A stretch of DNA of 64,000 nucleotides from Xenorhabdus ishibashii. GTDB taxonomy: Bacteria > Pseudomonadota > Gammaproteobacteria > Enterobacterales > Enterobacteriaceae. Below are positions 40,385 to 47,975 of this stretch, piece after piece. The DNA is taken from positions 558,001 through 622,000 of the forward strand of contig NZ_NJAK01000001.1 of the NCBI RefSeq assembly GCF_002632755.1, written 5' to 3'. Numbering within the stretch: position 1 is the stretch's first letter; the number at the start of each line of letters is the position of its first letter. Under the pieces are notes generated by a model. The model searched no databases, was not told the origin of the DNA, and saw only the letters and a list, made by a program, of their open reading frames with translations. The position numbers and the translations under genes are program-made.

Positions 40385-41775
40385 AACAGCCTCCGTGCCA
40401 TCATCAGCCAGCGATGGAGAAAATTGGGGCGTTGGGCAAAATGAATATGCAGATAGCCCGCCAGGGTATTGCCATTCTGGTAGCCTCCCAGCCAGCTTTT
40501 CTGTACTGTTTTTAATGTTCCTTTTGGATCACACCATTTAACACACTGAAAAACAGGCAGTTGTGTCGAAATGAAATCCGAGTAATGGAATTCATGCCCG
40601 CGCAGCGTTTCTCCTTTCGCCACTAACGGCGTATCACACATCGCCGTGGCTTCGCAGTAACCAAAGCGTTTTAGGTGATCTCCCATCTGGCTTTCACCAG
40701 CAATCAACCCCACCATGCTATGCCGTACACCATCTGCATCAATCAGGGCATCACCGAGATACATCAAACCGCCGCATTCCGCATAAATGGGAATACCTTT
40801 TTGCTGCGCCTGACGTAATGCCGTATGCATAGCGTGATTGGAAGATAGGGCTTGGGCATAAATTTCAGGGTATCCCCCACCCAGATAGATCATCTGGCAT
40901 TCAGGCAACTGCTGATCATGCAAGGGACTGAACTGTTTGATAGTCACACCGGCTTTTTCCAACAACAACAGGTTATCGGGATAATAGAAATGGAATGCCT
41001 CATCTTCTGCCAGAGCCAGCGTCAAGCCTTGCCCGATTGCAGGATCAATAAGGGAATCGATATTTCCTTTTGGCAAGGAAGATAGCTGGGTTAATGCCAG
41101 CAATTTATCCAAATCCACCGAGGCTTCGATCTGCTGAGCAAGGCGAAACCAGCACTCTTCGCGTTGACTGACTTGCTCTTGAGCAGGGATCAACCCAAGA
41201 TGGCGGGAAGGAAGGGTAATTTCTGGCATCATCGGAAGCCGCCCCAAAACAGGAATACCGCAATAATCTTCAATCGCCTGTTTTAATAACTGAAAATGGC
41301 TATCCCGATTGACGCGATTGATCAGCACCCCCACAATATTGACTGCTGGATCAAATTGCTGAAACCCCATCACTGTAGCGGCAATTGAGGTAGAAATCGC
41401 CTTACCATCCACCAATAAAACCACCGGACAGCCAAGTTGTTTTGCCATTGCCGCACTACTGCAATAGTTGGGATCAATACCATAGCCATCATATAACCCC
41501 ATTACCCCTTCAATTACGGCAATATCTTGATCCACCATAGCCTGGTTAAATAACCCATTCAGGATAGATTCGGGTAGCATAAAAGCATCAAGATTATATG
41601 AAGCGATACCCGTCACAGCCCGATGCCAGCCACCATCCAGATAATCAGGCCCGATTTTGAACGGTTGTATCCGCAGTGAACGATTTATCAAGGCTCTCAT
41701 GATGCCCAGCGCAACGGTTGTCTTACCACACCCGCTACCTGTACCTGCAATGACAAAAGCGTGTTTCTGTTGCAT
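40381..41775 (-). CDS. cbiA: Cobyrinic acid a,c-diamide synthase
   Basis: Glutamine-dependent ligase amidating the a and c side chains. 464 residues from ATG 41775 (MQQKHAFVIAG), with GGGG 7 bases ahead; a start at 41793 adds six residues. The P-loop is AGTGSGCGKTTVALG and the amidotransferase nucleophile is in YAECGGLMYLG near residue 330. First gene of the 16-gene minus-strand operon; a likely FNR-activated promoter lies upstream. Confidence 0.96.
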   Translation of the reverse strand: MQQKHAFVIAGTGSGCGKTTVALGIMRALINRSLRIQPFKIGPDYLDGGWHRAVTGIASYNLDAFMLPESILNGLFNQAMVDQDIAVIEGVMGLYDGYGIDPNYCSSAAMAKQLGCPVVLLVDGKAISTSIAATVMGFQQFDPAVNIVGVLINRVNRDSHFQLLKQAIEDYCGIPVLGRLPMMPEITLPSRHLGLIPAQEQVSQREECWFRLAQQIEASVDLDKLLALTQLSSLPKGNIDSLIDPAIGQGLTLALAEDEAFHFYYPDNLLLLEKAGVTIKQFSPLHDQQLPECQMIYLGGGYPEIYAQALSSNHAMHTALRQAQQKGIPIYAECGGLMYLGDALIDADGVRHSMVGLIAGESQMGDHLKRFGYCEATAMCDTPLVAKGETLRGHEFHYSDFISTQLPVFQCVKWCDPKGTLKTVQKSWLGGYQNGNTLAGYLHIHFAQRPNFLHRWLMMARRLL

Positions 41776-41800
41776 GTGCTTACCCCAAAACATTTAAACT

Positions 41801-41870
41801 CTGTATTGGTGTTAAAATCGGTATTAGTTTTAAATCGGTATTAATTTTAAATCTGCATTAGTATTAGAAT
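41801..41870. repeat. Four short tandem repeats (17-18 bases) upstream of cbiA
   Basis: Units at 41801, 41819, 41836 and 41853 follow the pattern C(G/T)G(T/C)ATTAGTTTTAAAT with a few changes. Units two and three differ at a single base (CGGTATTAGTTTTAAAT and CGGTATTAATTTTAAAT). They occupy the cbiA leader and overlap the proposed -10 region. Confidence 0.75.
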
Positions 41871-41905
41871 CTGCAATTGACATTCTCAATATTGATATTT
41901 ATCAA
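41863..41905 (-). promoter_or_regulatory. FNR box and likely promoter of the cbi operon
   Basis: TTGAT-ATTT-ATCAA at 41892-41905 is an exact FNR consensus. On the minus strand TCTAAT (41863-41868, five of six to the -10 consensus) is placed so that the FNR box centres about 41-42 bases upstream of the predicted start, the class II activator position. Confidence 0.7.
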
Positions 41906-41992
41906 ACAAAAGCCTTTTAATTCACTTTAGGCGGATAAATTAATAATTAATTTATCTTACAACAAATAATAAACATAATAAAAAACATTATA

Positions 41993-42008
41993 ACGAAATT
42001 AATTTCGT
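41993..42008. promoter_or_regulatory. 16-base perfect palindrome between cbiA and cobA
   Basis: ACGAAATTAATTTCGT is perfectly self-complementary and lies between the two FNR boxes, suggesting a dimeric regulator site. The protein is unknown. Confidence 0.45.
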
Positions 42009-42205
42009 ATAAAATAAAATAGATAAGTTAAATAAAAAATAATACATAACCACAAACCCAGCAACCAACAATACACCACAACCAATTGAATTAATAATAA
42101 AAAATGAAACCCATTAATGTGATAAAGCAACTTTCATATAGAAAAACATTTTCAAAAGATAACAAAAGTCAATTTAAAAACAACTCATATTTAAGAACAT
42201 GAATG

Positions 42206-42219
42206 TTGATATAAATCAA
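42206..42219 (+). promoter_or_regulatory. FNR box upstream of cobA
   Basis: TTGAT-ATAA-ATCAA is an exact FNR consensus 219 bases before cobA. A -10-like A+T-rich stretch (TAATAATTATAA, 42242-42253) follows at suitable distance for class II activation, implying a leader of about 180 bases. Confidence 0.65.
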
Positions 42220-42437
42220 ATTTACTCATCCCACATTGAAGTAATAATTATAAAAAAATTAAAATCGACATAGCGCCATTCTAATAACAAGAAAACACCA
42301 TCAGGAAAGCAATAAGTAAAAAGTATAATCCAGAATAAACAGTTCTTTATTAAAACAAAAACAGAGTTTCTCTATCCTGATGAAAATATATTTCCTCCCT
42401 TTGATTATTTATATTTTAATTCTATAGAGGTAATCCA

Positions 42438-43196
42438 ATGAATAAAGGCCATGTATGGTTAGTGGGTGCCGGCCCTGGTGATGCAGGCTTAATCACCGTC
42501 AAAGGACTGCACTGTATCCGAACTGCGGATGTCATTGTCCATGACCGTCTCGTCAACCCTGAACTTATTGCCCAAATACCAGACCATTGTGAAACTATTA
42601 ATGTTGGCAAAGAACATGATTACCACCCCATCCCACAGAAAGAGATTAATCAAATTCTGGTAAGGCATGCACAGGCGGGGAAACGGGTTGTTCGCCTAAA
42701 AGGCGGCGACCCCTATGTTTTCGGCCGTGGAGGGGAAGAAGCGGAAGTACTGGCACAACATGGCATCAAATTTGAAATCATTCCGGGGATCAGCTCCGCA
42801 ATTGGTGGATTGGCCTATGCCGGTATCCCTGTCACCCACCGCAATTATGCATCCAGTTTCCATGTTGTAACCGGACATACTTCTCAAGGCAACGAACAAC
42901 AGAACTGGGAAATACTCGCCCAATTGGAAGGAACATTGGTTATTCTAATGGGAATGACCCGCCTGATGGAGATCTGCCAACAATTGGTACTGTATGGTAA
43001 ATCCCCCACCACACCTGCGGCGGTGATCATGTATGCCAGCCATCCCAGACAAAAGAGCGTCACAGGCACACTGGAAACCCTGGCAGCAAAAGCAGAAGAA
43101 AAAGATCTCCATGCACCCGCGCTGATTGTGGTTGGTGATGTCGTCAATTTAGGCGCAATGCTCTCCTTTTCTCCCACTTACGGAGCAATACCATGA
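42438..43196 (+). CDS. cobA: Uroporphyrinogen-III C-methyltransferase
   Basis: SAM-dependent SUMT that makes precorrin-2, the entry to cobalamin and siroheme. 252 residues, the single-domain type without the CysG dehydrogenase part. VWLVGAGPGDAGLITVKG, VVRLKGGDPYVFGRGGEEAE and ITHR-type segment GIPVTHRNYAS are classic. TAGAGGTAATCC precedes the ATG. First gene of cobA-cobD-pduX, divergent from cbiA. The symbol follows the SUMT usage and is not the corrinoid adenosyltransferase also called CobA in Salmonella. Confidence 0.95.
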   Translation: MNKGHVWLVGAGPGDAGLITVKGLHCIRTADVIVHDRLVNPELIAQIPDHCETINVGKEHDYHPIPQKEINQILVRHAQAGKRVVRLKGGDPYVFGRGGEEAEVLAQHGIKFEIIPGISSAIGGLAYAGIPVTHRNYASSFHVVTGHTSQGNEQQNWEILAQLEGTLVILMGMTRLMEICQQLVLYGKSPTTPAAVIMYASHPRQKSVTGTLETLAAKAEEKDLHAPALIVVGDVVNLGAMLSFSPTYGAIP

Positions 43197-44266
43197 GTGA
43201 ACATGGCGGTAATATCATTGGCATTGCCCAACAATATGGTCTTTCAGCCAACGAGCTGGTTGATTTCAGTGCCAATATCAATCCGTCAGGTGCTCCAGCA
43301 CGGGTTAAGGCATTGATCAAAGAGAATCTTGTTGATATCGAAAAGTACCCAGATGTGGAATATCGCCACTTGCATCAGGCAATCGCAAAAGCTCATCAAT
43401 GCGATTACCATTCGGTAATGGCAGGTAATGGTGCAACAGAATTGATTTATGCCATCACCCGTTATCTCAATCCTAAACGAGCTGTACTTCTTATCCCAGG
43501 ATTTGCTGAGTATCGACGAGCCTTGCAGCAAATTGGAACAGAAATTATCGACTATCCATTAACAGAGGAAGCTGGATTTCAACCTGATTTACTCCTGCTG
43601 GATACACTTTCTACGATTCAACCCGATTGCGTTTTTATCGCCACGCCCAATAACCCTACCGGATTAATGCCAGATACCCAATTGATGCAATTACTGGTGG
43701 AATATTGTGAGCGACAAAAGATTTCGCTGATTGTCGATGAATCCTTTATTGATTTTCTCCCTGATCACCGAGGGCTGATTCCACACCTTACTGCCACTAA
43801 GCATCTTTATATCTTGCGTTCAATGACCAAATTCTTTGCCATCCCTGGATTACGTTTAGGCTATTTAGTCAGCAGAAATATAGCAGGAATCGCAGAGATG
43901 AAAAACCGACGTGAACCGTGGTCAATTAATGCCTTTGCTGCGCGAGTTGGTGAAATTTTATTTGATGAACATGACTATATTGCTGCAACACATCAATGGC
44001 TAACATCGCAGCAACACTATCTATGGACTCAGCTTTCAACTTTCCCTGAGCTGACTGTCTGGCCGCCATCGGCTAATTTCCTGTTCTTCCGTTGCAATCA
44101 ACCTAATGTTGATTTATGGCACGCTTTGCTTAAATATCGGTTATTAATTCGCCATTGTAAAAATTATGCCGGATTAGACGAACGTTACTATCGCATAGCT
44201 GTGCGCAGTGAGTGGGAAAATCAACGCCTGATCGCAGCCATGCAGCAGGTTTTTGCCTATGGCTGA
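43193..44266 (+). CDS. cobD: Threonine-phosphate decarboxylase
   Basis: PLP enzyme that decarboxylates L-threonine O-3-phosphate to aminopropanol phosphate. 357 residues. HGGNIIGIAQQYGL at the N-terminus, ATPNNPTGLMPD near 145, VDESFIDF near 183 and PLP-lysine motif SMTKFFAIPGLRLGY near 215. Overlaps cobA by four bases. Confidence 0.95.
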   Translation: MSEHGGNIIGIAQQYGLSANELVDFSANINPSGAPARVKALIKENLVDIEKYPDVEYRHLHQAIAKAHQCDYHSVMAGNGATELIYAITRYLNPKRAVLLIPGFAEYRRALQQIGTEIIDYPLTEEAGFQPDLLLLDTLSTIQPDCVFIATPNNPTGLMPDTQLMQLLVEYCERQKISLIVDESFIDFLPDHRGLIPHLTATKHLYILRSMTKFFAIPGLRLGYLVSRNIAGIAEMKNRREPWSINAFAARVGEILFDEHDYIAATHQWLTSQQHYLWTQLSTFPELTVWPPSANFLFFRCNQPNVDLWHALLKYRLLIRHCKNYAGLDERYYRIAVRSEWENQRLIAAMQQVFAYG

Positions 44267-45119
44267 AGCCTCTTGTCCCGCTTCCTGTGGAGAACTGCTA
44301 CAAGGATGGCTGTTTGGGGGAGAAAAGTTAATCTCCTGCCCAATCAATTGGTTCAGTTGTGTTGCTGTCAGCGAGGGTATTCCCACACCCCACGAACGAC
44401 CACGTATGCGCCAGATGGTAAATTTACTACTGGATTACTGGCAGGAGCCGCCAGAATTAACTTTTGGTTTGCGTATTGAATATCAATCGACCATTCCAAT
44501 CGCCAAAGGCATGGCCAGCAGCACAGCAGATATCGCCGCTACCGCACAAGCCACCGCCAGACTATTGGGCAAGTCACTGAAAAGTACAGAGCTGGCGCAA
44601 CTCTGTGTCAAACTGGAGCCAACAGACAGTACGATATTCAGACAATTAACCTTATTTGATCATCTCACCGCCCAGACGCAAATCCCCTTTGACTGGCAAC
44701 CGAATATCGATATTTTGCTGTTAGAAAGTCCACAAATCATTTTGACAGAAGAGTATCATCAACAGGATCATCACGCACAATGGCGGGATAACACTTGTTT
44801 ATTCCAACAAGCATGGTGGCAATTCCGTACAGCGAACCAACAACATGACAACTACCGCCTTGGGGAAGCTTGCACATTAAGCGCCATCGCCAGCCAATCG
44901 ATACTATCGAAACCCTGTTTTAATCAACTGCGGGATTTGGTCGAACAGACAGGCATTTATGGCCTGAACGTTGCCCATAGCGGCAGTATCGTTGGCCTGT
45001 TATTCAATTCACATCGCCATGACGTAAATTACCTACTCTGGTGGCTACATCAAAAAAAGATTTCTGAGCACTATCCGAAAATTCACCAAGTCAAACTCAT
45101 TGCGGGTGGTATTCGCTGA
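44259..45119 (+). CDS. pduX: L-threonine kinase (PduX family)
   Basis: GHMP-superfamily kinase that phosphorylates L-threonine, providing the CobD substrate. 286 residues from ATG 44259 (MAEASCPASCGELLQGW); a TTG at 44253 is less likely. The GHMP ATP loop is IPIAKGMASSTADIAA near residue 85, and the C-terminus has the substrate-loop segment NVAHSGSIVGLLF. It overlaps cobD by eight bases. In Salmonella pduX lies in the pdu operon; here it is next to its pathway partner. Confidence 0.9.
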   Translation: MAEASCPASCGELLQGWLFGGEKLISCPINWFSCVAVSEGIPTPHERPRMRQMVNLLLDYWQEPPELTFGLRIEYQSTIPIAKGMASSTADIAATAQATARLLGKSLKSTELAQLCVKLEPTDSTIFRQLTLFDHLTAQTQIPFDWQPNIDILLLESPQIILTEEYHQQDHHAQWRDNTCLFQQAWWQFRTANQQHDNYRLGEACTLSAIASQSILSKPCFNQLRDLVEQTGIYGLNVAHSGSIVGLLFNSHRHDVNYLLWWLHQKKISEHYPKIHQVKLIAGGIR

Positions 45120-45185
45120 AATCTATACATATCTTCACATTTTCCTTATTATAAATAACATAATTTAAACAATGAATTAAACCCT

Positions 45186-45269
45186 ATGGAAAATACAACT
45201 CTGACACCCACTACAATTGACACCTTTATGTCACTCGACATTCGCGTTGGCACGATTATCACAAAATGA
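45186..45269 (+). pseudogene. CsaA-like gene fragment (5' end)
   Basis: A 27-codon fragment ending in TIDTFMSLDIRVGTII, the start of the tRNA-binding fold found in CsaA-like proteins (DIRVGTI is the signature). It stops after ITK. The remainder of the gene is missing and the sequence continues into a fragment of a different gene. Confidence 0.6.
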
Positions 45270-45385
45270 AAGAAAATGGCGTCCATTTCTGTGAGGAACC
45301 TCGTCAGGAAGAATATGGCATGGTAGTCGTTTTTGAAGATATTTATGGAAACCGTTGGGATTTATATCAAAATGCAGTTGCTTAG
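45266..45385 (+). pseudogene. VOC/glyoxalase-family gene fragment (3' end)
   Basis: A 39-codon fragment reading MKENGVHFCEEPRQEEYGMV and VVFEDIYGNRWDLYQ, the C-terminal beta strands of a vicinal-oxygen-chelate (glyoxalase-like) protein, with GNRWDL as the usual ending. The N-terminal three quarters are absent. Its ATG overlaps the preceding stop as ATGA. The two fragments form an accidental junction. Confidence 0.65.
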
Positions 45386-45826
45386 AGAATAATTATAAAT
45401 ATTACTATTAGCCCAATGATATTGGGCTATATTTAATTATGTGTATATTTATAGAAACAAACCTTGATCATTAACAACAACACCATTTATTATTTTCACC
45501 ATAGGAATTAACATCTCCAAATAAACATTAACCACGTCCTATTACTTAATAATATCATTTCAATCAGTGATATAATTTTTAAGCCGAGTTACTATTTTTT
45601 ATATTTTATATGCCCTTGCCAATATGTTTAGAATACTAGCAGAAATAGTTCATTGTTCTAACACACCCATTAACAAAATAGATTCTAACCATAAGGAGAA
45701 ACTCCGTCATTATAAACAATCATATAATGATATCGCCCATAATAAAAACACTATCAAAAACAAAGAAACCATATGTTAAAAAACGAAATATATTTTATAT
45801 CAATTTTTAAAATAGGATAAAACCTT
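45386..45826. other. A+T-rich region upstream of pirA
   Basis: 441 bases without a credible gene. A ribosome-site-like AAGGAGAAACTCC near 45692-45704 is not followed by a usable start codon. The promoter of pirAB probably lies here, but no clear -35/-10 pair can be defined. Confidence 0.4.
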
Positions 45827-46252
45827 ATGAATACAATCAATATAAATATAAGTAGCAGTACCGTTACAGTCATAAGTAATAACGGCTCCAATCCAGAACC
45901 ATTAACTTATAATGCAAACACACCAGCATCAGAACCTCTTACGGTCAGTCCTTATAAGGATATGACCATAGAGCCACGCTCTTCTATTGAGGCAACAAGA
46001 ACTGATACACCGATTATTCCCGAAACACGCCCTAATTACTATGTAGCCAATTCTGGCCCCGCATCATCAGTTAGAGCTGTTTTTTATTGGTCGCATTCTT
46101 TCACATCACAATGGTTTGAATATTCTTCTATCATAGTAAAAGCCGGAGAAGATGGCATATTAAAATCACCGAGCAACTCTTTATATTACAGCAAGGTTGT
46201 CATTTATAATGATACTGATCAGCGAGCCTTTGTTACTGGATATAATAAATAA
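45827..46252 (+). CDS. pirA: Insecticidal binary toxin component PirA
   Basis: A 141-residue protein matching the small component of the PirAB (Photorhabdus insect-related) binary toxin by size, sequence style and its place directly before pirB. It begins MNTININISSSTVTVISNNG and is rich in beta-forming residues (SVRAVFYWSHSFTSQWFEYSS), consistent with the known PirA fold that resembles Cry toxin domain III. No signal peptide is seen. AAAATAGGATAAAACCTT precedes the ATG. It acts with PirB in insect gut or haemocoel. Related pairs occur in Photorhabdus, Xenorhabdus and in Vibrio causing shrimp hepatopancreatic necrosis. Confidence 0.85.
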   Translation: MNTININISSSTVTVISNNGSNPEPLTYNANTPASEPLTVSPYKDMTIEPRSSIEATRTDTPIIPETRPNYYVANSGPASSVRAVFYWSHSFTSQWFEYSSIIVKAGEDGILKSPSNSLYYSKVVIYNDTDQRAFVTGYNK

Positions 46253-46346
46253 CAAGATAAAAAATCATCTATAACTCATAGAGTTTAATTTAATAATTAC
46301 CTAGATAAAACACTATTTAACTAAGGAATTAAGGTAAAATAAAATT

Positions 46347-47624
46347 ATGAATACCACACCGATTAATGTATCTGAAAATGAAACATTGCCGTTAATCACT
46401 GATGTTACACCTATGGATATTTATATAACCACCACTCCTGATTATGAATGGGATATGTCATCAATTATAAAAGACGCGATTATTGGTGGCGTAGGGTTTA
46501 TTCCAGGAGCAGGTTCGGCAATGTCTTTTCTATTGGGGCTATTTTGGCCTCAACAGAAAGATAATACCTGGGAACAAATTCTCCAAAAAGTAGAGCAGAT
46601 GATAGAAAACGCTGTTCTGCAAACTATTAAAGGGATACTTAACGGAGATATACAAGAGATCAAAGGGAAAATGGAGCATGTACAATACATGCTGGAAACC
46701 TCGCCTGGTAGTCAGGAAAGTCATGAAGCATATATGTTCCTCGCCAGATATCTGGTGAGTATTGATGAAAAATTCAAATCTTTTGATAATAAAACAAACT
46801 ACCAGATCCTGCCGATGTACACCAATACGATTATGTTGCAGATCCCTTATTGGAAAATGGGGATCGAGAAGAAAGCGGATATTGGGCTGACAGATATTGA
46901 AGTCAATGAGTTAAAACAACTTATCGACAAATTAGTTGAAAAGGCTAAGAATTACATTCATACAATGTATACGAATGAATATAATAATGCTCTCAATACA
47001 TCAACCGCATCGAATGTCACTAACAATTTACTCTCTGTAAGGGGATATTGTTTATTACACGGTTTAGAATGTATTGAATTAATTGAACACCTGAAAAATA
47101 ATAGCCTCGAAAGTGGTTTCTATCCTAAAACCATCAGTTATTCAACTGTGTTTGATCGTCAGACTAACAAAATGAGAATTCAGGCTCTTACCGAAGACGA
47201 TCAAATGCAAGAACCCTTTAAGCCATCTTTAATCAACAGCAAATACAATAAAATACAATCCTTGCTTGGATATGTACAAAGAATTGGGAATGCACCCAGA
47301 GTGGGGGGTATTAAAATCACGTTTGCCAACGGTTCATCCTATACACTCGGCACGGTAACATCAGAAACGAGTTCAATTGAACTCAATGATAGTGTTATCG
47401 AAAGGTTGGAAGTATGGGGCAATGGCGCTGTTGATGAAGCGTTATTTACGTTAAGTGATGGGCGTCAACTCAGAGTCGGTGAGCGCTACGCCAGAAACTA
47501 TAGAGATTATGCTGTTGATGGCCACTATATTGCAGGATTGTACTTAGCCAGTGATGAACCTTCACTTGCTGGTCAGGCCGCAGGTATTGCCGTTTCATAC
47601 CATATGCTGTCTGATAAAAAATAA
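46347..47624 (+). CDS. pirB: Insecticidal binary toxin component PirB
   Basis: The 425-residue large component of PirAB. The N-terminal half is helical with a hydrophobic hairpin (IIKDAIIGGVGFIPGAGSAMSF and LLGLFWPQ, residues about 40-70), as in the pore-forming domain I of Cry delta-endotoxins. The C-terminal part (about 310-425) is beta-rich (GGIKITFANGSSYTLGT; ERLEVWGNGAVDEALFTLSDG; AGLYLASDEPS). It follows pirA by 94 bases on the same strand, likely one operon. No secretion signal is visible. The pair appears intact. Flanked by gene fragments, it is probably an acquired virulence cassette. Confidence 0.9.
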   Translation: MNTTPINVSENETLPLITDVTPMDIYITTTPDYEWDMSSIIKDAIIGGVGFIPGAGSAMSFLLGLFWPQQKDNTWEQILQKVEQMIENAVLQTIKGILNGDIQEIKGKMEHVQYMLETSPGSQESHEAYMFLARYLVSIDEKFKSFDNKTNYQILPMYTNTIMLQIPYWKMGIEKKADIGLTDIEVNELKQLIDKLVEKAKNYIHTMYTNEYNNALNTSTASNVTNNLLSVRGYCLLHGLECIELIEHLKNNSLESGFYPKTISYSTVFDRQTNKMRIQALTEDDQMQEPFKPSLINSKYNKIQSLLGYVQRIGNAPRVGGIKITFANGSSYTLGTVTSETSSIELNDSVIERLEVWGNGAVDEALFTLSDGRQLRVGERYARNYRDYAVDGHYIAGLYLASDEPSLAGQAAGIAVSYHMLSDKK

Positions 47625-47975
47625 TGTCTGGCTAAGAGAATTCAAATTGTAGATTGGCTACAAACCGTGTCCCCCTCGTCACAGCTAACACGGTGGCGAG
47701 GGAGAGTTTACGATTGTAATTCACTTTAACCATATCAAAGCGAATGTGAAAATTGCCCGTTGAAGGAATATATGCTCAGTGTAGTGAAGGAGATTTGTCG
47801 GTAGTTGAGTTTGGTGAAATACCATCAAGATCCATGCTGAGCAAAAAGCGTGCACTGTTACAGGGTGAGATGATTTAATGCGGTAATAAATACAATAAAT
47901 CTCGTCTTTTCGTCCATTCCGAGATAATCCTACATGCTACCCTGATGTACACATTCATCACGAGTTCTCGCTATC
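47625..47975. other. Intergenic region pirB-fliB
   Basis: 351 bases. After the hairpin the sequence is less A+T-rich (about 47760-47880) and may be decayed coding DNA, but I cannot assign it. Confidence 0.4.
47673..47702 (+). terminator. Hairpin after pirB
   Basis: CCCTCGTCAC pairs with GTGGCGAGGG (one G-T pair), loop ten bases, about 50 bases after the stop. The T-tract is weak, so termination strength is uncertain. Confidence 0.55.

Larger units (their letters stand above)
41776..42437. other. Divergent cbiA-cobA control region
   Basis: About 660 very A+T-rich bases with no gene. It carries two FNR boxes, tandem repeats and a palindrome. I see nothing resembling the G+C-rich conserved core (B12 box) of a cobalamin riboswitch on either strand, and no pocR gene, both of which accompany the Salmonella cob operon. 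Confidence 0.6.

Noticed and set aside
41801..41870. CRISPR array
   Set aside because: Units are only 17-18 bases, directly abutting, with no unique spacers and no cas genes.
41776..42437. Cobalamin riboswitch upstream of cbiA or cobA
   Set aside because: Expected by analogy with Salmonella, but the region is almost entirely A+T and I find no B12-box-like conserved core on either strand.
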